Shown here piece after piece: positions 10,252 to 17,776 of a DNA stretch of 17,776 nt. The notes beneath the pieces were generated by a model. It was not told where the DNA came from and made no database searches. It saw only the letters and a program-made list of their open reading frames with translations. This DNA comes from Schizophyllum amplum (Eukaryota; Basidiomycota; Agaricomycetes; Agaricales; Schizophyllaceae), in NCBI GenBank assembly GCA_007026445.1, contig VDMD01000274.1, positions 1 through 17,776 on the forward strand. Reading direction: 5' to 3'. How positions within the stretch are numbered: position 1 is the first letter of the stretch; each line of letters begins with the position of its first letter. The position numbers were made by a program, and so were the translations under genes.

Positions 10252-12066
10252 TTAGTCCAACCATTCGTCCGTGTCGGTGTCAGTGTATGTCGTCGGATGG
10301 CCGGGAACCTTCGCCTGAGCGTGAACGACGCCGTCCTCGTCGGACCACACCTCCCATGCAATCTCGGGTGCCATGCCGTCGTAAATGGCGTCCACCTGAT
10401 CAAGCACATCCGTGATGTAGCTCGCACCATCAAGGTCGTCGTCGTTCAAATGCACATTCCACCCGAGCATCAAGCAATACTCATTCGGCCGCCGCGTGTC
10501 CGTCGTCGACACGAAGGCCGTCAGCCCGCGATGGTGCTCGTACTGCATGCTGTAGTGGCGGATCATCGAGAGCGTACAGCCGCGCTGAAGCAGACGGATG
10601 TCCTCCTCCGAGACGTCGACGCCTGTATAGTCCTGTGCATCCACGAACGGCATGCAAGGCGGCTCCCACACCGGATCGACGTACTCCGCGTCCGGATCGT
10701 CGTCTTCGTCCTCCTCGTCGACCCCGCCCAGATCGTCCTCGCTCGCCACGACGGATTCAGCGTCCGTCTCCGCGTAGATGCCGATCCCAAGCATGCCCCC
10801 AATGAACGCGCCGTCGTCGTCGTATCCGTACTCGTACAGCGACTCCTCGTCCATGTCGTCGCGCAGGTATCCATCGCTCTCGGTGTCGCTGAGGAAGATG
10901 CCACGCCAGGGGTCCTCGTTGGTGCTGTCCTCCGCTGCACTGGCGAGTGGCGGCGTAGCGTCCTTGGCGCGCGCGAGGGCTTGAGCGACGTTCTTGACGA
11001 TGAAGATGGGTACAGGCTTGCGGGTGACGACGGCGCGGCAGCAGGGGCAGGTCTTGTCGCGGCGGAGCACGTAGTCGGGATCTTCTGGGTCGAGGCCGTT
11101 CTCATCAGGCGCGGGCGCGCTGCGAAACCAGCTCTGCAGGCAGTCGAGGCAGAGAACGTGGCCGCAAGGCGAGAGTCTGCAAGGAGACGTGAGCGGGGAG
11201 AAACTTGAAGTGTGGATGTTTTGCGACGCACGCAAAGGGCTTGATCATAAGGTCCATACATATTTGACATTGCATCGCAGCCTCGATAGTGGATACGAGC
11301 TGATGAATGTGTCAGTCGCGTCCAGATATGACACCGCATATACTTACCTCGTCGTTCTTGCGGACCTTTGTCTTCAAGGTCTGGATCTGCGCGTCTTGTT
11401 CTTGCTTGTTCTACGGTCAGAATCAATTTGAGGCGACGTCTTAACGCCGGTCGGCACTCACCAGCTTTGCGGTAGAGGCTTCGCGTTCGCGCTCCTCCAG
11501 TTGCTGATGTCAATGTTCAGTACAGCACTTCTGACGAGGGGCATGCTACACACTTTCTTCTGCTTCTTCATCGTCTTCTTCTGCTCATGAATGAGCTTCT
11601 TGAGAGCTTCCACCTCTTCACGCAACTGATCGGCTGAGTCCGTGGTAGCGCTGAACGCATCGTCGTCGATCTCCCTCTGCTTGCCCTTGTCTCGCCGTCT
11701 GTCTTCTATAATGTTCGCAGGAAGACTGGAGTGTCGTGCATGCAAAGGAGGCTCAGGGATCTTCGGTATACCGGCATACGCGATGTTAGGACGGCTTCTA
11801 AGCAACGCGGGACCAGACCCGGCAGACTCGACTTGTTGAGGCTTGGCCTTCGGCGCGCCAAACGAGTCCAGGTTGCGCCGTAGGGCTCCCCGTGATGATG
11901 CATTGGCGAGCGCGGATGTGGACGAGGAGGGCTCGCTCTTCTTGGACTTGGTAGATTTCTTCCGGTGATGGGTATGCGAGTGCGCGGGGTCCGTCGGCCG
12001 ATTGGGAACGTTGCTGTTCGAGCGCCTGCTGATTGTATGCGCCGAATTACCGAGTATCAGGTCCAT
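10252..12066 (-). CDS. Coiled-coil RING-finger protein, probable E3 ubiquitin ligase, five exons
   Basis: Minus-strand exons are 12066-11554, 11503-11462, 11410-11348, 11299-11232 and 11176-10252 (536 aa). The first ATG in frame is at 12066; the open frame runs further up only from a GTG. Residues 1-130 are Ser/Arg/Lys-rich and probably disordered. About 140-205 form a charged coiled coil (EEVEALKKLIHEQKK, then QLEEREREAS) spread over four exons. The C3HC4 RING follows: CQIC at 217-220, CGH at 233-235, CLDC at 238-241 and CPCC at 272-275, with an Asp/Pro-rich insert of about 20 residues before the last pair. The C-terminal 240 residues are strongly acidic and unfamiliar to me. A ligase role follows from the RING; substrate and location are unknown. 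It is divergent from ARG1 across 229 bp. Confidence 0.88.
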
Positions 12067-12295
12067 GGCCGCGCGCCGCACTCAGACCCGTGCGCGAGAG
12101 AAAGGGAGTGGCAGCAGAGTCTGAGAACAATGAACGAGGGGGAGACTCGCACATGTGGCGTCACACGGATCAGGCACGTGCGGTCACAAACTCATTTTGA
12201 TCTGAATTTCAACTTGGCGCGGATTTGAGTCGCGCAGTTCGACTTTGTGACTCGGACTCATCTTCGTGTTCTCCCCCCATCTCCAATATCTGAAG
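12067..12295. promoter_or_regulatory. Shared promoter of the RING-finger gene and ARG1
   Basis: Only 229 bp separate the two divergent start codons. The region holds CACATGTG (12150-12157), CACGTG (12175-12180) and TGACTCG (12248-12254). TGACTC resembles the core of the Gcn4/CPC1 amino-acid-starvation element, which controls arginine genes in other fungi. It lies about 45 bp before the ARG1 start. Its use here is inference. Confidence 0.5.
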
Positions 12296-13925
12296 ATGTC
12301 CGCTCCCAAAGGCCGCGTTCTCCTTGCCTACTCCGGAGGTCTTGGTGCGTATCCCCTCAGATGTATCGCGTAAACGGCTTAGATCTACCCCAGACACCTC
12401 TTGCATCCTCGCATGGCTGATCGAGGAGGGGTACGAGGTCTACGCCTTCATGGCGGATGTCGGCCAGGAGGAGGCACGTCCCCAATTCTATTAGATGTGC
12501 TAATACCTTACCGCTCGCGCAGGATTTCGCTGCAGCTGAGAAGAAGGCTTTGAAGGTCGGCGCGAAGAAGTTCTTCCTCGAGGTGCGTACGCTTCACGAT
12601 GTGCGATCGGAGAAGAATGACTAACAACATATATAGGACATGAAGAGGGAGTTTGTTGAAGAGCTCATCTACCCCGCAGTGCAAGCCAACTGCATCTACG
12701 AAGTGCGCCCCTCGTCGTCCCCCCGATCATCGAAATGTTAATGTGTAATAGAACGTCTACCTCCTTGGGACGTCTTTGGCTCGTCCCGTCATCGCTCGGG
12801 GCATGATTGCTGTTGCTGACCGTGAGGGCTGCGAGTGCGTACCCAAGGCTACCTGAATTTCAAGACGCTAACAAGATCTCAGCTTCGTCTCGCATGGATG
12901 CACCGGCAAGGGCAATGACCAGGTCCGCTTTGAACTTGCTTTCTACGGCCTCAAGCCCGACATCAAGGTCATTGCACCATGGCGAATTCCTGGTATGTAT
13001 CATGTTTCTCAGCGCCAATCTCAGAAGCTAACTTCGCCAAGAATTCTACAAGCGCTTCCCCGGCCGCCAGGCTCTGTTGCAATACGCATCCGAGCAAAAC
13101 ATCCCCGTTCAGCAGACCACCGCCAAGCCCTGGTCCACCGACGAGAATCTCTTCCACATCTCCTACGAGGCTGGCATCCTCGAGGACCCTGCCACGACCC
13201 CGCCCGCCGACATGTGGAAGCTCACTGTATCCCCGAGGATGCACCCCAAACGCCCGCGCGCCTCTCTATCGAGTTTAAGGCCGGTCTCCCGGTCAAGGTT
13301 GAGGCCGAGGGCAAAACCTACACCGACGGCGTCGAGATCTTCCTCGCGCTCAACGCCCTCGCGCGCGCGCACGGCGTCGGGCGCATCGACATCGTCGAGA
13401 ACCGCTTCATCGGTGTCAAGTCGCGCGGCTGCTATGAGTCGCCTGGTGCCACCATCCTGCGCGCCGCGCACGTCGACCTCGAGGGCCTCACGCTCGACCG
13501 CAACGTGCGCGCTCTGCGCGACCAGTTCGTTTACGATCGAGCTGAGCCGGATCCTGTACAACGGCCAGTTCTTCTCGCCGGAGCGCGAGTTCGTAACGAG
13601 CGCGATCCCCGCGAGCCAGCGCACGGTGAACGGGACGGTGCGCGTGAAGCTGTACAAGGGCAATGTGATCATTGAGGGCCGCGAGAGCTCCGAGGGCTTG
13701 TACGATGAGCAGCAGTCGTCGATGGACGAGATGGGCGGGTTTGAGCCTACGGACACGACGGGCTTCATCCAGATCGAGTCGATCCGTATCAAAAAGTGAG
13801 TTGAAGATGTTTTTTTTTCTTGAAATCGTCTCCCTCTGACCACGATATACAGGTGGGCGCAGGCCAACATCCGTAAGGGCCTGGCTGGCGTCGAGGCAAA
13901 GGACGTCTACGGCAGCCGTATCTGA
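12296..13925 (+). CDS. ARG1: Argininosuccinate synthase, eight exons, two compensating frame changes
   Basis: Joins citrulline and aspartate using ATP in the penultimate step of arginine synthesis. Exons: 12296-12344, 12394-12473, 12523-12582, 12637-12702, 12752-12834, 12883-12992, 13042-13795 and 13853-13925 (424 codons; the enzyme is usually 400-445). The ATP-pyrophosphatase loop AYSGGLDTSC is at 11-20. Also present are GTSLARP, SHGCTGKGNDQVRFE, PWRIPEFY and HISYEAGILE. In exon 7 the conserved sequence leaves the frame at 13231-13234 (CCCC, one base short) and returns at 13530-13532 (TTT, one base extra). Between them the conserved protein (GVGRIDIVENRF, KSRGCYESPGATIL) sits in another frame. 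No stop results, so the nominal translation is open but about 100 residues (about 213-312) are scrambled. Intron 2 has GC-AG borders. A sequencing error is the likeliest cause. Confidence 0.93.
13231..13234 (+). other. Apparent -1 frame change in ARG1 (CCCC run)
   Basis: Upstream the frame reads DMWKLTV. Adding one base in this C run would continue as Val-Ser-Pro-Glu-Asp-Ala-Pro, matching the usual family pattern at this place. As written, the frame goes to an Arg/Ser-rich translation unlike any argininosuccinate synthase. Confidence 0.85.
13530..13532 (+). other. Apparent +1 frame change in ARG1 (TTT run)
   Basis: The displaced conserved frame reads ALRDQFV and then breaks. Removing one T restores continuity into TIELSRILYNGQFFSPE, which lies in the original frame. 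It exactly compensates the upstream change. Confidence 0.85.
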
Positions 13926-14284
13926 GTGCTGCGACGCCGAACTCATCAGGCACTATGAACTCCCCACAGTGCACCTTCCGTCCTATACTGTAAACCCACT
14001 GTTGTGCACTACCTTGTATCTTCTTGCTCGAACCATGAATGGAAGCTGTCTTAATAGGGATATGCCACGGCCTTCAGCGCGCTGGTTGTGGTCATGGCTC
14101 AGCGGCGCTATATTCACGAGTTACGAACGAAAGTGACGAAACCCAAAAGAGACTGCGCGTGGACTCGGCCCGAACCTCCACCGGTGGTGCTTGGGCCTGT
14201 ACTTCACTTCTTTCCGACCAGCATCTCCGGCGGGTCCCACTTCTTGGGACTGAGGCGGATCGCCTTCCCTCGCTTCTGCTTATC
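13926..14284. other. ARG1 3' flank and sirtuin upstream region
   Basis: This gap of 359 bp lies between two genes in the same direction. The start (13926-14035) is AT-richer and fits the ARG1 3' UTR. From 14039 an open frame runs without stop into the sirtuin frame, so the sirtuin could in principle start upstream. The extra residues are Arg/Ser/Gly-rich and unremarkable. No clear TATA box was seen. Confidence 0.4.
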
Positions 14285-16852
14285 ATGGACGCTCCAATCT
14301 CCGCCGAAGAACTGCTTTCTCTTCAAGTACAGGCTTTTTTGAACGCAGCTGAAGATGTAGACGTCGAGCCCGAGACCATAGAGGGACCTACTCGATACGC
14401 TGACTACCACCGAGGAAGACGATGCTCTCCAGAACGACGTCGACGCTACCACCAAGAACGACGCCCAGCCTGCGCCACAGCCTGTAGGACGCACTATACT
14501 GGACATCACTGGCGACGGCGATTCTGACGACGATCCTGACTATATCGACTACGGCCCCGAAGAAGAGGTCGTCGACATCTCGTCGCTGTACGCCATGCCG
14601 GCGCTCGTACCGCGTGCGTTCAGGACTCGAAGACTACTTCTGGTGCGGCTCTTCTGATTTCCAGGCTAGCTGAATATCCCCCATGGTCGAGCCAAGAGAT
14701 ACGGGCGATGCTGCATCACCTGAAAGAGCGAGGTACGTTTTTAATTCGAACGCCTGATCCTTGCCCGCATCCCCAACGCGAACACGTCCTCCAGGAATGT
14801 CTGCGTGGATCAAGGAATATGTCGTGACACGCAACGTTCCAATTGTGCGACTGCTAGACGCCTTCGGCATCAGCCTTGTATGTATTCTGCATCTTGGAAT
14901 TATAGCCTACATTGATGGCGTCTTTATCAGTGTCCCGAGCTGCGCGCTAAGCGCCCGACTACGTTGCTGTTCTTCCTACGCGTAGCGCTGTCGAGAGAGC
15001 TGCGCATGCGGGAGCGGCTATCGCAATATAATACCATCGACGACGCGGTACAATTGATCAAGGGCGCGCAGCGGATTGTTATACTCACCGGGGCGGGGAT
15101 CAGTAATCATTCACGGCCTATAGTAGGTTTCAAGCATGCTCATGGATTTACAGGTGTCAGCTGTGGTATACCTGACTTCCGATCTTCGACCGGGCTCTAT
15201 GCCAATTTGAAGGAGCGTGGCGAGTATGAGTTGGACGACCCGCAGGAGATGTGAGTAAGGAATGCATGCAGTCTGGCCCATTTCTGATTTCTCTAGGTTC
15301 GACATCCATTATTTCAAGCAAAATCCTGCAGGTGAGTTTTATCCCCACTCCTGCAGACATATCTCCAATCGCGACAGTCTTTTAGTGAGTTGTCCGTTGT
15401 CTGGGACAACGGCAGTCTAAGGCAGGTTTTGCTAGCTCCTTCGCACAGTAAGGACGCTCTCGAAATTTGCTTATCTCACCCTGACTTTGTGTTCCACAGC
15501 GAGATATACCCGTCCAACTTTGTGCCGTCGCCCTGTCATCGGTTCATCAAGCTGATTGAGGACAGGAACAAAGTATGTCATATCTTCATTCGTTGCACGC
15601 ATCTCTCACATACTCACAGCTCCTCCGTGTAAGCGCTTTCAACAAAATCGCTGCGACAGACGACTAATTGTCCCAGAATTATACACAAAACATCGACACG
15701 CTGGAGACACTCGCTGGTGTGAAGCACGTACTGCAGTGCCACGGCTCCTTCGCCACCGCATCGTGCATACAGTGCCGCCGGCGCGTGCCCGGGACTGACA
15801 TTGAGCAGGCGATCCTGTCGAAGAAGGTACCTGTGTGCGCGGCCTGCTGCCCTCCGGAAGTCCTAGCTGCGAAGAAAAAGAAGCTAGGCAAGAAGAAGGC
15901 GCAGGGGAAGTGGGACAGTCAGGACGAGGACGAGAGCGATGCACCGGCGTATCCACCAGGGATTATGAAGGTGCGTGGGTGACGGCGATGGTTCCGGAGA
16001 CAGTGAAAATTGATTTCGACACAGCCTGATATCATTTTCTTTGGGGAGAAGCTGACGGACGACTTTGACGATGCGTTGAAAGCGGACCGCGAGCAGGTGG
16101 ATTTGCTCATCATTATCGGAACAAGTCTGAAGGTAATTTCTCTTTCAGGCGACTATGTCAGCGAAAATGGCTGACCGGCGGCTTCCGAGCAGGTGTCTCC
16201 AGTAGCAGACCTCATTAGTACGTGTATAGGGTTGTCGCGCCTCTCTGCACGCTGAGCACATCTCTCATCGCAGTGCACCTGCCACACTCCGTGCCACAGG
16301 CAAGTCCACATGAGCATATACCGGATAATCCCTGCGGCTCACCTAGTACCCAGATTTTGATCAACAAAACGCCCGTCCGTCATATAAGCCCAGACGTGCG
16401 TGAGCCAGTTCTCCAATATCTCGCAGAGGCTCATGCTCGCGCAGATCGTCCTTCTTGGAGATGCGGACCGCGTTGTAGAGCACCTTTGCTCCGCTCTCGG
16501 GTGGTCTTTGCCTGAGCCAGTGACGCGTACGAGCGGGTCGACAGCCTTGTCGGCGCCGCAGCCAAATTTGAAGAAGCGACCATCGTCAGAGATGCAGGAA
16601 CTCCCACCTACGCGCGTCGGACAGAGGTGTGTTTATGATGTATACTAAAGTGGTGGGTGCTGATTCATTTCTCGCAGCCATGTCTGGCTTTTCGAAGGCG
16701 CAGAGGGAGGTCGTTGGGTGGAATACTTGCGGACATCTGAGATGCCAGCCGCTCTGCAGGCGGATTCCCCCTCAACGACACAACCATTGGCCTCTTCCAA
16801 GCCAGACAGTGGCACAGACTCGCCTGCGAAGAAACCGAGGGTTGAGTACTAG
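14285..16852 (+). CDS. SIR2: Sir2-type class I NAD-dependent protein deacetylase, 17 or 18 exons
   Basis: Deacetylates histone tails and other proteins with NAD, usually in the nucleus. Exons after the first (14285-14613): 14670-14732, 14795-14877, 14931-15102, 15154-15250, 15297-15331, 15378-15384, 15436-15447, 15500-15572, 15620-15628, 15677-15970, 16025-16132, 16193-16217, 16274-16299, 16354-16395, 16445-16626 and 16678-16852 (about 576 aa). An acidic N-terminus and a Sir2 N-terminal (DUF592-like) helical region precede GAGISVSCGIPDFRS. Then come NYTQNIDTLE, the catalytic His in QCHGSF (about 315), zinc Cys pairs CIQC and CAAC, IIIGTSLKVSPV and HVWLFEG. PAKKPRV near the end may be a nuclear signal. 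Three exons are only 7, 12 and 9 nt. The intron at 16300-16353 is GC-AG. In the first exon, frames before and after about 14381 differ: either an intron (14327-14381) or one extra G in the GGG at 14383-14385. Confidence 0.92.
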
Positions 16853-17558
16853 GTGGTGGTGGTCGTTTGGGAGCGATGTTTGTTGATTACTTCACTTTTT
16901 TATCTTGCGTTTTAGTTGGCTTTTGGGAGCGGCCCAACCATTGACTCAATGCAAGCAGATGTGTTTGGTCTGATGCTCGTGTCCTTCCACCGGATACTGA
17001 CCGTGAGACGATTCAAGTCGGTGTACAATATGCCGGACATGTGTATATTTAGTAGGCTTCCCATTGTGCCACGTTCGAAACGGACGCTATCTGCATACGA
17101 GGACCACGTCGACGACGCGCCGTTGCACGGCGCTTTGTAGGTCTATTGAAGCACAATCGAAGCAGACCTTGTGCCCGACCACATGCAGAAATGGTAATGA
17201 ACGCCATATTCACGACGCGGAACGCGCTTTCCGAACTCTCCCCGCCGCCCCGCCCACACAACGCCCGCAATTTATGGTCTCCAGCCTCACCCGTCGCGCT
17301 ATCTGACACTTGTTTAGGCTTGGCATATGCAGAGCATCCGCATACCTCCTACATCCACAACAATGAACGTAACGCCTTGAAGCTTGATTGCCCCACGGCG
17401 CCACGCCCGTTCACCATCTTGGTTGATGCCACTTGATGGTGATGCGCAATCGATTCAGAAGCGTCGTATCACGCGAAGCCCGCGGGGAAGCATCGTATCC
17501 GAGCCCCCGTATATAAGGGCTCGCGTAGCACGCACGCAGCTCCTCTCATCTCCCCACT
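16853..17558. other. Sirtuin 3' flank and upstream region of the sedolisin gene
   Basis: About 700 bp with no gene I can support. Several open frames of 74-96 codons have no recognisable motifs, start context or splice pattern. An inverted repeat TCACCATC/GATGGTGA (17411-17418 and 17435-17442) and GC-rich CCCCGC and GCGGGG boxes (near 17243 and 17482) lie before the protease. The latter resemble CreA/Mig1-type carbon-repressor sites, a suggestion only. Confidence 0.45.
17510..17517 (+). promoter_or_regulatory. TATA box of the sedolisin gene
   Basis: TATATAAG lies 49 bp before the start codon and is followed by a pyrimidine-rich leader (CAGCTCCTCTCATCTCCCCACT). This is a classic layout for a strongly expressed, regulated fungal gene and gives a short leader of about 20 nt. 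Confidence 0.75.
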
Positions 17559-17776
17559 ATGCTTCTCCTCGGACTCGGTGTCAGCGCGCTTCACCTCACC
17601 GCCCTCGCAGCGGCGTCCCCTCTGAGCAAGCGCTGGAACGAGCGTTCCGTAAAACACGCCTGGGAGACCATACCCAAGGGCTTCGAGTACCATGCCCCTG
17701 CTCCCGCCGACTACACCTTCGATCTCCGCCTCGGCCTCGCTCAACCACACCTTGAGACGCTCATTTCTAAGCTATA
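17559..17776 (+). CDS. Secreted S53 (sedolisin/tripeptidyl-peptidase) protease, N-terminal part only
   Basis: The ATG at 17559 opens a frame that is still open at the window end (72 codons and two bases). Residues 1-20 form a signal peptide (MLLLGLGVSALHLTALAAAS), with likely cleavage after an Ala. What follows matches the start of the pro-kumamolisin activation domain of fungal sedolisins: a VKHAWETIPKGFE segment, then FDLRLGLAQ and LETLISKLY. In this family the prodomain of about 180-200 residues is removed to release an acid-active Ser-Glu-Asp peptidase, often taking tripeptides from protein N-termini in the culture medium. The catalytic domain is outside the window, so the exact subtype and whether the gene is intact cannot be judged. 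The TATA box at 17510 supports this start. Confidence 0.85.
   Translation, partial: MLLLGLGVSALHLTALAAASPLSKRWNERSVKHAWETIPKGFEYHAPAPADYTFDLRLGLAQPHLETLISKL

Noticed and set aside
10297..11208. 303-codon plus-strand open frame opposite the RING gene
   Set aside because: It is the antisense shadow of the minus-strand exon, which carries the RING motifs; the plus translation is Val/Arg/His-rich and unlike a real protein.
13163..13870. 235-codon minus-strand open frame opposite ARG1
   Set aside because: Antisense of strongly conserved argininosuccinate synthase sequence; no features of its own.
12296..13925. ARG1 as a decayed pseudogene
   Set aside because: Splice sites, the rest of the protein and the displaced frame are all well conserved, and the two changes compensate in homopolymers, so error is more likely than decay.
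16916..17436. Small plus-strand genes in the gap before the sedolisin
   Set aside because: Several overlapping short frames in different registers with no motifs, which is the pattern of non-coding DNA.
17411..17442. Inverted repeat TCACCATC/GATGGTGA as a terminator or regulatory hairpin
   Set aside because: Arms of 8 bp with a 16 bp spacer occur often by chance; no run of T follows and its position suggests no clear role.

Overview
The window is nuclear DNA of a filamentous basidiomycete, most likely an agaricomycete mushroom or polypore. The evidence is GC-rich coding sequence, very dense short introns (about 49 modelled, nearly all 46-67 bp, donors mostly GTGCGT, GTGAGT, GTATGT or GTACGT), small intergenic gaps, and fungal-type proteins such as a Sir2-type sirtuin, a Doa10 ubiquitin ligase and a secreted sedolisin. 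It is ordinary gene-dense chromosome. I saw no transposon, CRISPR array, tRNA or rRNA gene, and no operon-like gene system.

Layout, left to right. A fragment of an unidentified minus-strand gene is at the left edge (1-227, weak). Next is a six-exon mitochondrial rhomboid protease (382-2111, +). A divergent histone pair follows: H4 (2505-2971, -) and H3 (3275-3790, +), sharing a roughly 300 bp promoter. Then comes a complete 13-exon gene for the ER/nuclear-membrane RING-CH ubiquitin ligase Doa10/SSM4 (4306-9721, +). A coiled-coil RING-finger protein (10252-12066, -) is divergent from argininosuccinate synthase ARG1 (12296-13925, +). An intron-rich class I sirtuin (14285-16852, +) follows. The 5' end of a secreted S53 (sedolisin) protease gene (17559-17776, +) is cut by the right edge.

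The genes do not form one pathway. H3 and H4 are co-regulated partners. Doa10 and the RING protein are both probable ubiquitin ligases but are structurally unrelated. The sirtuin deacetylates histone tails in general, but its location near histone genes looks incidental.

Main points for a second look. (1) ARG1 carries two compensating single-base frame changes, each in a homopolymer, that scramble about 100 codons without creating a stop, so automatic annotation would miss them. (2) The sirtuin gene has three micro-exons (7, 12 and 9 nt) within 251 bp. (3) Two introns use GC-AG borders. (4) Histone H3 has one extra residue in its N-terminal tail, which shifts the K27 and K36 equivalents. (5) A stretch between Doa10 and the RING gene is open on the minus strand and may hold an unannotated exon. 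(6) The sirtuin N-terminus is either an unusual intron or a third homopolymer frameshift. I found no convincing new biological system.
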